Positions 54,562 to 64,000 of a stretch of DNA of 64,000 nt are shown one piece after another; the stretch's first letter is position 1; the number at the start of each line of letters is the position of its first letter. The notes beneath the pieces were generated by a model that was not told the origin of the DNA, ran no database searches, and worked only from the letters and a program-made list of their open reading frames with translations. This DNA comes from an uncultured Propionibacteriaceae bacterium (GTDB taxonomy: Bacteria > Actinomycetota > Actinomycetes > Propionibacteriales > Propionibacteriaceae): positions 16,028 to 80,027 of the forward strand of contig CAMDZW010000014.1 in the NCBI GenBank assembly GCA_945911015.1. The letters run 5' to 3'. A program made the position numbers and the translations under genes.

Positions 54562-56187
54562 ATGACCAACACAGTTGATGCTGTGGTGCCCGAAAATACT
54601 CCGGCACCACGCAGCGGCCTTTCCCGACGACGGGTACTGGCCGGCACCGCGTGGGCAGCACCCACCATCGCTCTGGCCCAGGCCGTCCCGGCCTTCGCGG
54701 CAAGCCCCGACTTCTGCGCCACTCCGGGCACCCTCTTCGACGCCCAGTCCCGTGGCCGACTCCTGACCGGTACGCTCGCCGGCTACGACCTCGACGGCCT
54801 CGTCGCTGTCAACGGAGTCCATGCCCAGGCTTTCGCTCCGGCCCAGACCGACACGCAGGCAAGCCCGCTGTCGGTGACTGCGCTCGGCGGCATCACCGTG
54901 AACCTGGGCGGCGCCGCCGTCCTCCTGTCGGACATCCTCACCCTGCTCACGTCGACTGATGTCGGAGCGCTCAACCAGTACGCCCACGCGGACGCCGCCT
55001 TTGACGGTGCTGACACCGCTGAGATCGGTGCGGCTGGGGCTGTGAACCAGGCATCAGGAGCGATCACTCTCGACGAGAACTCCGACGATGTCCCGCAGTT
55101 GGCGACACTGAGCTTGTACGAGATCCTCGAACACATCGGAGGTCCCGTCGTCGCCGGTCTGCTGGCGAACATCGCCGACCTCAACCTCAATGTCGGGGCG
55201 GTCGCCGGCCGTGCCTGGTTGGACAGTGGCTGCACCGAGCCCGAGGCCGATGAGATCGAACGAGACTACCTCGTTGCCTACCTGCGCCTGGTGGTCGAGA
55301 GCGGACTTGTCGGTGACCTGGTGTCCGCGCTCAACTCCGCCCTCAGCGGCCTGACGATCAGCACGGACGCGGTCTGGGACCTGCTGGACGGCATTCCGTT
55401 GCTGGGAGGACTGCTCGCGGCCCTCGGCCGAAACGCGCTCGAGGTGACGGCGACGGTCAACACCGGAGCCCTGCTCGACGACCCCCTACCGGACGATCCC
55501 AATGCGGCACTCCAGCTCGACGCGACGGAGGGTCAACTCACGATTGACGTCGCGAGCCTGCTCGGTGGTGCCTACACCGGCGAAGTCTCGCCCTGGCTCA
55601 ACAGCCTCCCGGCGAACTCACGCCTGTTCATCGACTACCCGCTGCCGACCAATGCCGTCGCCGATCTGCTGGATGACTGGCTCGATAGCCTCATCGAGCG
55701 GCTGCAGGATTTGGTGACCATCACGATCCGCGCCGGGTCTGTGACGGGAGCCCTCGCGACAGGCCTCCTGATCGAAGGCAGCCTGCGTGACTTCCTCAAC
55801 GGCTCCGCCACCGCGACCTTCCGGCTCCTCGGGGCGTCCATCAACCTGGGTGCGCTGCTCGGTCCGCTGGTTGGCGACATTGGTGATCTGGTGATCTCGA
55901 CGATCAAGGGCTTGTTTGACGTGGGCGGGCTGCAGGTGGCCTTCACGGGAATCAATGCCGTGCTCGCCGCCCTGTTCTCCGTACTGGAGCAGGTCGTGGT
56001 CCTCACGATCAACGCACAGAACCGACCAGAGGCAGACGGCGGACGGCCGATCCCCAACGACCTCGCTGCGCTGGAGGTCGGTCGCTACGACGTCGCCGCG
56101 CTACACGTAGGTGCGCTGGGCCTGCTGGATCTGCTGGACCTGTTCGTGGCGCGCGGCTCTGTCGGCGCCAACGAGCCTCGGCTCTGA
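54562..56187 (+). CDS. Tat-exported surface protein, choice-of-anchor-G-like
   Basis: The protein is 541 aa. The N-terminus has a twin-arginine signal (LSRRRVLAGTAWAAPTIALAQAVPAFAA), with likely cleavage after AFAAS. The mature protein is rich in Ala, Leu, Asp and Gly and has few charged basic residues. It has SRGRLLTGTLAGYDLDGLVAVNGVHAQAF near the start and TVTAL/VNLG segments later, as in actinobacterial choice-of-anchor-G proteins. No LPXTG or C-terminal helix is present, so it may be secreted or held by the polysaccharide made by the next genes. Its function is unknown. Confidence 0.75.
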   Translation: MTNTVDAVVPENTPAPRSGLSRRRVLAGTAWAAPTIALAQAVPAFAASPDFCATPGTLFDAQSRGRLLTGTLAGYDLDGLVAVNGVHAQAFAPAQTDTQASPLSVTALGGITVNLGGAAVLLSDILTLLTSTDVGALNQYAHADAAFDGADTAEIGAAGAVNQASGAITLDENSDDVPQLATLSLYEILEHIGGPVVAGLLANIADLNLNVGAVAGRAWLDSGCTEPEADEIERDYLVAYLRLVVESGLVGDLVSALNSALSGLTISTDAVWDLLDGIPLLGGLLAALGRNALEVTATVNTGALLDDPLPDDPNAALQLDATEGQLTIDVASLLGGAYTGEVSPWLNSLPANSRLFIDYPLPTNAVADLLDDWLDSLIERLQDLVTITIRAGSVTGALATGLLIEGSLRDFLNGSATATFRLLGASINLGALLGPLVGDIGDLVISTIKGLFDVGGLQVAFTGINAVLAALFSVLEQVVVLTINAQNRPEADGGRPIPNDLAALEVGRYDVAALHVGALGLLDLLDLFVARGSVGANEPRL

Positions 56188-56192
56188 TCGTC

Positions 56193-56218
56193 GGCCCGCA
56201 CGTGGAGGCGTGCGGGCC
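56193..56218 (+). terminator. Hairpin terminator after the surface-protein gene
   Basis: GGCCCGCACG and CGTGCGGGCC form a perfect 10-bp stem with a six-base loop five bases after the stop codon. No T run follows. It separates the surface protein from the exopolysaccharide genes. Confidence 0.8.
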
Positions 56219-56319
56219 ATACGCCGCCGGGTCAGTCATTGATCTGGCCCGGTCGGCGTCCTCGGGGGAGCACCACACATTTTTCGGTGGCAGGCCTGCC
56301 AGCCTGCGCCATCAGTTCC

Positions 56320-57852
56320 ATGGGGGATGGAGTGTCCGCAGAGTCCTTTGACTCACCGCTGGCGATCGGCGCGCACCCTCGCGCTCGCGCGGCCGTCGTC
56401 CGGTCCGACTGGCGGCGGGCACTCAAGCAACGCATCTGGTTGAGCGATGTCATCGTCGTGATCGCCGCCGCGTTCGGCGCGCAGTGGTTCCGTTTCGAGA
56501 GTCTGTCGGCCGAAGAGGGCGTGATCCATCGCGGTGTCGAGCTCGCCGGGCTGTCGTACACGCTGGTGTCGGCCGTCCTGGCCCTCAGCTGGCTGTGGGC
56601 TCTGAGCTTGGCCGAGTCACGCAGCGACCAGGTGCTCGGACAAGGTGCCGACGAGTACCGCAAGGTCACCACGGCCAGCTTCGCCGTCTTCGGTGCCATC
56701 GCCGTCATTGCCTACCTCCTGCAGATCGAAGTGGCTCGCGGCTATCTGCTGATCTCGCTGCCGGTCGGACTGCTGCTCCTGCTGGCCACCCGTCGCGGAT
56801 GGCGAGGATGGTTGACGCGGCGGCGCCTGCACGGAGAACACCTCACCCATGTGCTGCTCGTCGGATCGGCCGACACTGTGGCCCAGATCGCCCATGAGCT
56901 GCATCGCAACCCGGCGGCCGGCTACCGGGTCGTCGGGGCCTGCCTCTCCGGCACCGCGGGCCAGCGCACGGTGCCCGGCACCGACATCCCGGTCCAAGGA
57001 GGTGTCGACGACGTCACCCGCGCCCTGGCCGTCACCGAGGCCGACACCGTCGCGATCAGCGGCAGCTCGGACCTGCCCCCGGACAAGGTCAAGCGCATCG
57101 CCTGGGGTCTCGAAGCCACCGGTCACCAACTGGTGCTGACGCCGAGCATCGTCGACATCGCCGGCCCGCGGATCCACACCCGCAATGTGCAGGGTCTGCC
57201 GCTGATCCATGTCGAGATCCCCGAACTGAGCAAGGGACAACGCTTCGTCAAGCGGACCTTTGACCTGGTCGCCAGCACGCTCGGAGTCCTGGTCATCAGC
57301 CCACTGCTGATCGCCCTGGCCGTCATCGTCAAGGCAGGCGACGGCGGCCCGATCTTCTTCCGCCAGACCCGGGTCGGTCTGGACGGCAAACCCTTCACGA
57401 TGTGGAAGTTCCGCTCGATGGTGCCCCAGGCCGAAGAGCTCCGCCAGCAGCTACTCGCCGAACGGGCCGTCGGCACCGACGCCGGCAACACGGTGTTGGC
57501 CAAGTGGCGAGCCGATCCGCGGATCACCCCGGTCGGCCGCTGGATGCGCCGGTTCAGTCTGGACGAGCTTCCTCAACTGTTCAATGTCATCACCGGGTCC
57601 ATGTCGCTGGTCGGCCCACGCCCACCGCTGGGCGATGAGGTCGCCCAGTACGAGGACCACGTCCATCGCCGCTTCCTGATGAAGCCCGGCATCACCGGGC
57701 TGTGGCAGGTCAGCGGACGCAGCACCCTGTCCTGGGACGACTCGGTCCGGCTCGACCTGTCCTATGTCGAGAACTACTCCTTGTTCTTTGACCTGATCAT
57801 CCTGTTCCGCACCGTGCGCGCGGTGGTCCGGCCCGGCGAAACTGCCTGCTGA
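56320..57852 (+). CDS. Polyprenyl-phosphate sugar-1-phosphate transferase (WcaJ/CpsE type)
   Basis: The protein is about 510 aa from ATG 56320 (GTG 56332 is an alternative). Four membrane helices precede a nucleotide-binding-like domain (HVLLVGSADTVAQIAHELHRNP). The C-terminal bacterial sugar transferase domain has a fifth hydrophobic segment, RVGLDGKPFTMWKFRSM, RRFSLDELPQLFNVITGSMSLVGPRPPL and GLWQVSGRS. It starts repeat-unit assembly by moving a hexose-1-phosphate from UDP-sugar to undecaprenyl phosphate. It is the first gene of the plus-strand exopolysaccharide pair and lies one base before the glycosyltransferase. Confidence 0.94.
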   Translation: MGDGVSAESFDSPLAIGAHPRARAAVVRSDWRRALKQRIWLSDVIVVIAAAFGAQWFRFESLSAEEGVIHRGVELAGLSYTLVSAVLALSWLWALSLAESRSDQVLGQGADEYRKVTTASFAVFGAIAVIAYLLQIEVARGYLLISLPVGLLLLLATRRGWRGWLTRRRLHGEHLTHVLLVGSADTVAQIAHELHRNPAAGYRVVGACLSGTAGQRTVPGTDIPVQGGVDDVTRALAVTEADTVAISGSSDLPPDKVKRIAWGLEATGHQLVLTPSIVDIAGPRIHTRNVQGLPLIHVEIPELSKGQRFVKRTFDLVASTLGVLVISPLLIALAVIVKAGDGGPIFFRQTRVGLDGKPFTMWKFRSMVPQAEELRQQLLAERAVGTDAGNTVLAKWRADPRITPVGRWMRRFSLDELPQLFNVITGSMSLVGPRPPLGDEVAQYEDHVHRRFLMKPGITGLWQVSGRSTLSWDDSVRLDLSYVENYSLFFDLIILFRTVRAVVRPGETAC

Positions 57853-57853
57853 C

Positions 57854-59017
57854 ATGGAAATCGTCGTAGCCCACGACTACCTCACCCAGCGTGGCGGGGC
57901 CGAACGCGTCGCACTCGAACTGATCCGTCGGGTCGGCACCCGCGAGCTGGTCACTTCGGCCTACGTACCGGAACAGACCTGGGACGGATTCGCCGATCAC
58001 CGGATCGTCACCAGCCGCCATCCCGCCATGCACCTGCTGCGCCGAGATCCCCGCCGCGCCCTGCCGGTCCTGGCCGGTGTCTGGGATCAGATGCCCACGA
58101 CCGATGCCGACGCCGTCATCGCCAGCAGCTCCGGCTGGGCCCATGGCCTCCGCACCGCCCCGGGCACCCGAAAAATCGTCTACTGCCACAATCCGGCCCG
58201 TTGGCTCCACCAACCCGATGACTACATCGCGGACCTGTCCGGGCCGGTCCGCGCCGCCTTGTCGGTCCTGACCCCACGCCTACGGGCCTGGGACCGCCGG
58301 GCCGCCGCGACCGCTGATCTCTACCTGGCCAACTCCACCTCGGTCGCCGCGCGGATCCACGCTGTCTACGGCATCGACGCCGAGGTGGTCTTCCCGCCGG
58401 TCGCGGTCGACACCACCGGCGACCATGATCGGGTCGACGGCCTCCCTGAAGACTTCTTCATCACAGTCGGTCGGGCCCGAGGCTACAAGGGGACCACCCG
58501 GCTCGTCGAGGCCTTCGCGGACCTGCCCGGGCATCACCTGGCCATTGTCGGCACCCCACCCAGCCCGGATCTGCCGCCCAATGTGACTGGTCTCGGCCGA
58601 GTCAGCGATGCACAACTTCGCTGGCTGTACAGCAATGCCCGCGCCCTGGTGTCGGTCTCGCACGAGGACTTCGGGCTGACCCCGATCGAGGCGAACGCCT
58701 TCGGCACGCCAGTCCTGGTGCTGCAGGCTGGCGGATTCCTCGACTCGACTGATCCAGGTGTCTCGGGCACCTTCATCGTCGACGAGCAGATCGACACAAT
58801 CCGCGAGGCCGTCTGCACCTTTCCTGGCCTCTGGGATCGCCAAGCGATCCGAGCCCATGCCGACCGCTTCTCGCCCAGCGCCTTCGCCCGCCAGCTGAAC
58901 GAGGCGATCGCCCGGACTGTCGGCCCTCCTCAGCGGACCAGCGCCGGCACCACCGTACGGAGCAGCGTCTCGATCTCGTCGACCGCGATCCGGGCCGCTG
59001 CGGGACCCCGTCCGTAG
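57854..59017 (+). CDS. Glycosyltransferase family 4 (GT-B)
   Basis: The protein is 387 aa. It begins MEIVVAHDYLTQRGGAERVALELIRR, with the glycine-rich acceptor loop, and has the GT4 donor site in FFITVGRARGYKGTTRLVEAF and SVSHEDFGLTPIEANAFGTPVL (the E-x7-E motif). It would add the second sugar to the lipid-linked unit. The start lies directly after the sugar transferase stop. The final 88 bases overlap the convergent phosphatase gene, and the last 30 residues are of low complexity (RTSAGTTVRSSVSISSTAIRAAAG), so they may be expendable. Confidence 0.93.
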   Translation: MEIVVAHDYLTQRGGAERVALELIRRVGTRELVTSAYVPEQTWDGFADHRIVTSRHPAMHLLRRDPRRALPVLAGVWDQMPTTDADAVIASSSGWAHGLRTAPGTRKIVYCHNPARWLHQPDDYIADLSGPVRAALSVLTPRLRAWDRRAAATADLYLANSTSVAARIHAVYGIDAEVVFPPVAVDTTGDHDRVDGLPEDFFITVGRARGYKGTTRLVEAFADLPGHHLAIVGTPPSPDLPPNVTGLGRVSDAQLRWLYSNARALVSVSHEDFGLTPIEANAFGTPVLVLQAGGFLDSTDPGVSGTFIVDEQIDTIREAVCTFPGLWDRQAIRAHADRFSPSAFARQLNEAIARTVGPPQRTSAGTTVRSSVSISSTAIRAAAGPRP

Positions 59018-59466
59018 GGATCGGCGAAGTCGTCGGCTGCCGTCTGGGGTCGGTCGGTGGAGGCGAGCACATCGAGGGGGTCGGCGCGACGCGGTCCGCC
59101 GCCAAGGATCGCTGCTGCCGCACGGATGGTGAAGACCCGACGCGCGGCATCGGGCCACTGGCTCAGCGCCCAGGATCGATGGCGACGATCGAAGGTCAGG
59201 ACCAGATCTGCCTCGGCCATGATCTGGTGGTCCAGCTGCCGGGCACGATGAGGGGTCGGATCGACACCGCGTCGCTGCACCTCGGCGGCCATCACCGGGT
59301 CGATCCCGGCGCCGACGACCGCCTGCACCCCAGCACTGGCGACCTGCCACGCGCTCCGAGACGTCCCGTCCTGCTCGAGCTCAGCCAGGATCTGGCGGGT
59401 CAGGTGTTCGGCCGACGGGGATCGTGCGATGTTGGCCGTACAGACCATCACCACCGTACGGGTCAT
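58930..59466 (-). CDS. Low-molecular-weight protein tyrosine phosphatase (Wzb type)
   Basis: The protein is 178 aa from ATG 59466 (GGAGGG upstream). The P-loop is VVMVCTANIARSPSAE with the nucleophile Cys9 and Arg15. The general-acid aspartate is in DDFADPYGRG. It is probably the partner that dephosphorylates the Wzc-like kinase encoded just upstream, controlling polymer length and export. The 18-base gap to that gene suggests one transcript. Confidence 0.93.
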   Translation of the reverse strand: MTRTVVMVCTANIARSPSAEHLTRQILAELEQDGTSRSAWQVASAGVQAVVGAGIDPVMAAEVQRRGVDPTPHRARQLDHQIMAEADLVLTFDRRHRSWALSQWPDAARRVFTIRAAAAILGGGPRRADPLDVLASTDRPQTAADDFADPYGRGPAAARIAVDEIETLLRTVVPALVR

Positions 59467-59484
59467 GACACCGATCCCTCCTCA

Positions 59485-60987
59485 TCACAGGGCCCGCCGC
59501 GGCGGCGAACCAGCGGACTCCTCCACACGGTCACGCGCCTGGTCGGGCCCGGCCGGGGAGGTCGGCGTCGAGTATGCCGGTTCCTTCTCGGCCGTGGTCA
59601 CTGCCTGCTCCAGGACGACGGCTTCTCCGACGGTCGGCTCCGCTGCTTCGGTGTAGTACTTGTTCGAGTACTGGTAGTGGTATCCATCGCTGTTGGTGGC
59701 TGTGGTCATGTTGAGGACCAGACCGAGCAGGGGGACACGGACCCGGTCGAGGATCTGTTTGGCCGCGGTCAACTCCGGGCGTCGAGATTTTCCTGCTGCT
59801 GCAATGAAGACGACCCCGTCGACTGCCGTCGAGGCCAGTGCGCCGTCGGTCACCGGAAGCACCGGTGGGGCGTCCACGATCACCAGGTGGTCGCGAGCCA
59901 GTTCGGCCACCAGGGCCTGGAACGCCTTCGAGCCCATCATTTCGGCCGGGTTGGGCGGTCGGTGCCCTGAGGGCAAGACCCACAGACGGTCCGTCTCGGT
60001 CGATCGCAACGCATCGCGGGCCGAGACCTGACCGCTCAACGCCTCACTCAGGCCGACCTCATGAGCTGCACCCAGCAGCTTTGACAGCGCAGGACGACGC
60101 AGGTCTGCGTCGATCACCACGGTCTCCTGCCCTGAAGCGGCGAACGCCTGGGCCAGTCCCGCGGTGATCGTCGACTTACCTTCGCCCTGATTGGCACTGG
60201 TCACCACGAAACTCCGGATTTGCCTGTCCACACTGGCGAAACGCAGTCCGGTCCTGATCTGTCGTACGGCTTCGAGAGCAAGCACGTCCTCCGCCCTGAT
60301 CGCTCGCGTCTGCTTGCTGCGTCCCGGGAGTTTCGGCACCCAGCCCAGCACCCCGGTGTCGAGCAACTGAGCGGCATCCTCGCTGTTGCGGATCCGGATG
60401 TCGGTCAGCTTGCGGCCGAAGATGACCAGATATCCAGCGACCAGTCCCAGTGCGGCACCGATCGACAAGATCAGCTTCGCCTTCGGTGAGGCCGGGCGGG
60501 TGGGCAGTTGCGCATTTTCCAACGGCACCACGGTGAGTTGGGCAGCTCCGGAACCGGATGCCTTCTGTTCCAGCTCACCGATCAGATCGGCCAGCGCATG
60601 CAGTGCTCCGTTGGCCAGCGCCAGGGCGTCTTCGGGTGATGATGCCGATGCGGTGACCACGATCATGGTGCTGCCGTTGGCCAAAGTGGCCGACAGCCGT
60701 CCGTCCAAGGGTTCACCGCCCGGATTGGCCTGCGGATCAGCTTGGATCCGTTCCCTCACTGGGCCGCTGGTGATCAGCGGCAGATAGGACTTGGCCCGTA
60801 CGATCGCGGCATCGGATGCGCTGACCGCCTGTCCACCGCCGGGAGCGATGAAACCCGAGGCGGTGGCTTCGTAGACCCGCGGGGCCATCGCGAACCACCC
60901 GGTGGCGAGCAGCAGCCCTGCCAACACGGCAATGACGAGGATGCGCCACCCGCGGCGGGTGAGGTTGAGGACGTCGGCGACCGTCAC
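59485..60987 (-). CDS. Polysaccharide co-polymerase/tyrosine autokinase (Wzc/CpsCD fusion)
   Basis: I prefer GTG 60987 (VTVADVLNLTRRGWRI, 500 aa), because GGAAGG lies seven bases before it; the track start is a TTG without such a site. It has a Wzz domain framed by two helices (ILVIAVLAGLLLATGWFAM and LILSIGAALGLVAGYLVIFG). The BY-kinase domain follows, with Walker A SANQGEGKSTITAGL, Walker A' VVIDADLRRPALSKLLG and Walker B LVIVDAPPVLPVTD. A tyrosine cluster follows (GYHYQYSNKYYTE). The kinase controls polymer length; the neighbouring phosphatase should reverse its phosphorylation. Confidence 0.94.
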   Translation of the reverse strand: MTVADVLNLTRRGWRILVIAVLAGLLLATGWFAMAPRVYEATASGFIAPGGGQAVSASDAAIVRAKSYLPLITSGPVRERIQADPQANPGGEPLDGRLSATLANGSTMIVVTASASSPEDALALANGALHALADLIGELEQKASGSGAAQLTVVPLENAQLPTRPASPKAKLILSIGAALGLVAGYLVIFGRKLTDIRIRNSEDAAQLLDTGVLGWVPKLPGRSKQTRAIRAEDVLALEAVRQIRTGLRFASVDRQIRSFVVTSANQGEGKSTITAGLAQAFAASGQETVVIDADLRRPALSKLLGAAHEVGLSEALSGQVSARDALRSTETDRLWVLPSGHRPPNPAEMMGSKAFQALVAELARDHLVIVDAPPVLPVTDGALASTAVDGVVFIAAAGKSRRPELTAAKQILDRVRVPLLGLVLNMTTATNSDGYHYQYSNKYYTEAAEPTVGEAVVLEQAVTTAEKEPAYSTPTSPAGPDQARDRVEESAGSPPRRAL

Positions 60988-61080
60988 CGGCTGGCCTTCC
61001 TGGATCTCTGGGGGCAACCCGGATTGGTCGACCCGCAGAACCCGAATCCACCCCCCGGTTGATCTGCAAGAATCAGGACC

Positions 61081-62388
61081 GTGTCCCTCATCCCAGCGTC
61101 TGGTTCGCGTTCAGCCATCATGGCTGGCCCCAGCCTAATGGTGTCGACACCACATCGGGAGGTCTTCCCACGCCAGCGAGAAGTCTTTGGGCCCGGCCAC
61201 CGCTCCCGCCTGCTGGATGCGCTGCTGGCGATGGCCCTGGTCGTGCGGGTCGACTTCCCGACGTTGGGGCTGCCGACCGCCCAGATCGTGCTCATCGTCC
61301 TGCTCGCGGTCGCCTGTTTCCGACGGCCCACTCGCACACTCGAGGTCTGGTTCCCGCTGATTGCCGGGCTGTTGCTGGCCTTCCTCGCGGTTGAGTCACT
61401 GGTCAATGACGTCAGCCCGATCCAGCGACTGGGCAACATCGCGATCCTGTTCACCATGACGGCCTTCCTGGCCAGTGGACGGATCGACGTGGCCTCGACG
61501 ATCAAGGGCATCGCGGCTGCGTTGGTGATCAATGCCGGACTGTTCTACGCCGGGGTCGCCCCTGACAACTACGGCGGCGTGCTGACCGGTTACCTCTCGG
61601 ACAAGAATGTCGCCGGCATGTTCCACGCGGTGATCCCCCTACTGCTCGTCCTCACTGTCGACCGATCCAAGGTCGTGCTGCGCGCGCTGATCCTCGTGGC
61701 TGGGGCCGGGCTGCTGGTCCTGACCGACTCTCGTACGTCGATGGCCGCTTTTGCCCTGGGCGTGGTGTGGTTGGTGGTCGCACGGTGGCTCGGTCCGGGA
61801 TTGCGTTTCCTGTTGGCCGGCGGTTTGCTTGGGGTCTTCCTCTGGGCCGACCACAACCTTGCCGGGTTCGGTCGTTACGGCACCGCCCGCGCCGGTTCGG
61901 ACGCCTTGCGGGAACAGATCGACACGGCCTCACGAGCCAAGGCCGAGGCCGCGCCCTGGTACGGCGACGGGCTCGGCACCGCGACCGTCACCTTCGAGGA
62001 CGGCGACCGCTGGTTCTTCCACAACTCCTATGACGCGCTCATCGTCGAGGGTGGGATCGTCCTGCTCGTCGGCATGCTCGGGTTGTATCTGTTGGCCGGG
62101 GTGGGCGTGTTCACCAGCACCGACCGCAACGACCCACGCCACGGGGTCGCCGCGGGTGCGATCGTGGTCCTGTTGTGCGCCTTCCGACTCGGTGAGGTCT
62201 TCTTCGCCCCGATCGGTCTGTTCGTGGTCGGGGTCGGGCTGGCCCTGACCGCTGAGAAACTGCCTGCGCCACATCCCTGGGCCTCCCCGGATCCGTGGCG
62301 CGCCCAACGCGCCCAGACCACAAGGCACGCCCAGACCACAGAGCCAGTACATGAAGTGTCCTCAGCTCGTGACGGATCCTCCCGATAG
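61081..62388 (+). CDS. O-antigen ligase/polymerase-like membrane protein (Wzy_C family)
   Basis: The protein is up to 435 aa; GTG 61081, ATG 61120 and ATG 61138 are all possible starts and none has a clear Shine-Dalgarno. About ten membrane helices begin at LLDALLAMALVVRV. The family's periplasmic loop (LAGFGRYGTARAGSDALREQIDTASRAKAEAAPWYGDGLGT) lies before WFFHNSYDALIVEGGIVLLVGMLG, with the typical HNSYD motif. It likely joins repeat units or ligates the polymer. It is divergent from the Wzc-like gene and followed by the HAD gene. Confidence 0.85.
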   Translation: MSLIPASGSRSAIMAGPSLMVSTPHREVFPRQREVFGPGHRSRLLDALLAMALVVRVDFPTLGLPTAQIVLIVLLAVACFRRPTRTLEVWFPLIAGLLLAFLAVESLVNDVSPIQRLGNIAILFTMTAFLASGRIDVASTIKGIAAALVINAGLFYAGVAPDNYGGVLTGYLSDKNVAGMFHAVIPLLLVLTVDRSKVVLRALILVAGAGLLVLTDSRTSMAAFALGVVWLVVARWLGPGLRFLLAGGLLGVFLWADHNLAGFGRYGTARAGSDALREQIDTASRAKAEAAPWYGDGLGTATVTFEDGDRWFFHNSYDALIVEGGIVLLVGMLGLYLLAGVGVFTSTDRNDPRHGVAAGAIVVLLCAFRLGEVFFAPIGLFVVGVGLALTAEKLPAPHPWASPDPWRAQRAQTTRHAQTTEPVHEVSSARDGSSR

Positions 62389-62391
62389 GGT
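62386..62391 (+). promoter_or_regulatory. Leaderless-type -10 of the HAD phosphatase gene
   Basis: TAGGGT overlaps the stop codon region of the Wzy-like gene and is followed by six bases and ATG 62398. Confidence 0.5.
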
Positions 62392-62397
62392 CGCGGG

Positions 62398-63041
62398 ATG
62401 CCCCTGCTCTGTGTGGATCTCGACAACACCCTGGTCGATCGCGCCGCCGCGTTTGAGACCTTTGCCCACGACTGGACCGCCGAGCTCGGCCGGCCCGACG
62501 ATGCGGCGTGGCTGATCGAGATCGACGGTGACGGCTTCACCCCGCGCGAGACTGTCGCTGATGTCGTACGGGAGAAGTTTGGTCTCAGCTCGGCCCGTAC
62601 AGACGAGTTGGTGTCCGCATTGCGTGGCGGACTGGTCGAGCGGATGACTCTGGAGCCAGCCGTGGCCGAGGCGCTCGATCGCGCCCGAGCGGCCGGCTGG
62701 ACGATCGTGATCGTCACCAACGGGAGCACCCGACAGCAGACCCGCAAGGTCGAGGTCCTCGGGCTCAACCAGTGGGCGAGCGCCGTGGTCATCTCCGAGG
62801 CCGCGGGGGTCCGCAAACCCGATCCGGAGATCTTTCGGCTCGCCTCCACCGCCGGCGGTCAGCCGCTCGAGGGGGCATGGATGGTCGGGGATTCGGCCGC
62901 AGCCGACATTGCCGGTGCACAGGCCGCAGGGATCGACAGCATCTGGCTGCAGCGCGGACGGGTCTGGCCGACCGAACTACCCCCGCCGACTGCGTTTGCT
63001 GACTCCCTGTCCGACGCCGTCGACCGCGTTGTCCAGGACTC

Positions 63042-63045
<4 letters not shown>
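62398..63045 (+). CDS. HAD-superfamily phosphatase
   Basis: The protein is 215 aa with motif I LLCVDLDNTLVDR (nucleophile Asp), a helical cap, motif II IVIVTNGSTRQQTRK, the lysine in EAAGVRKPDPEIF and motif IV MVGDSAAADIAGAQAAG. This is the subfamily I layout of small-molecule phosphatases such as YjjG or phosphoglycolate phosphatase-like enzymes. Its stop overlaps the start of the Pr6Pr-like gene by four bases. Confidence 0.93.

Positions 63046-64000
<955 letters not shown>

Noticed and set aside
53213-54565. 450-aa plus-strand ORF spanning the SanA-like gene
   Set aside because: It overlaps three better-supported genes and shows no domain.

Overview
The window is high-GC DNA with dense, often overlapping genes (ATGA and GTGA start/stop overlaps). 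Several families point to a free-living actinobacterium: an MMPL exporter paired with a YhgE/Pip protein, a DUF5709 protein, DesK/NarL-type two-component pairs, a DtxR-type MntR, and an SigH/SigR-type promoter before trxB. A member of the Propionibacteriales is my best guess, but no rRNA or other phylogenetic marker is present, so this is inference. I see no rRNA, tRNA, CRISPR array, prophage or insertion sequence.

Layout. 1-5.7 kb holds a cut-off GNAT gene, a Tat-exported GHL10-type glycosidase, a mechanosensitive-channel-like membrane protein with a GQ-rich linker, small conserved genes, a pirin and soxR with its operator. 5.7-9.6 kb is a DesK-type kinase, its NarL-type regulator and an ABC-2 exporter. 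9.7-16.1 kb has ilvD, an AAA ATPase, and mntR convergent with a Mn/Fe/Zn-type ABC importer. 16.3-19.7 kb has a serine hydrolase, a frameshifted small gene, aat, an EcsC-family gene and a one-helix membrane protein. 19.8-23.7 kb is an unusual three-gene unit, histidine kinase - acetoacetyl-CoA synthetase - response regulator. 23.9-29.0 kb has lnt and a MacB-like ABC exporter. 29.1-36.2 kb is a Dpp/Opp-type importer with a GntR/LacI-hybrid regulator. 36.2-38.7 kb has a PLP threonine/serine dehydratase and small genes. 38.7-45.9 kb has a second family-5 solute-binding lipoprotein transcribed with an FAD oxidoreductase under a divergent LacI regulator, then a two-VOC-domain extradiol-dioxygenase-like gene and an MFS exporter. 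46.3-52.1 kb is YhgE/Pip plus an MMPL transporter carrying an extra C-terminal domain, divergent from tetR. 52.1-56.2 kb has small genes, a SanA/YdcF-like protein and a Tat-exported choice-of-anchor-G-like surface protein. 56.3-62.4 kb is an exopolysaccharide set: priming sugar transferase, GT4, tyrosine phosphatase, Wzc-like kinase, Wzy/O-antigen-ligase-like protein. 62.4-64 kb has a HAD phosphatase, a Pr6Pr-like membrane protein and the start of trxB.

Regulation is unusually legible. Eleven genes on both strands have TANNNT followed by exactly six bases and then the start codon, the layout of leaderless actinobacterial promoters; this also decides several starts. Palindromes sit inside or beside promoters for soxR, the GntR/LacI hybrid, the LacI-controlled FAD/SBP operon and the MFS exporter. 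trxB has a near-perfect SigH/SigR promoter. The most novel-looking points are the kinase - AACS - regulator operon, the MMPL protein with a degenerate P-loop-like tail, and the fractured small genes near 17.5 and 53.6 kb. I did not find a clearly new defence or mobile system.
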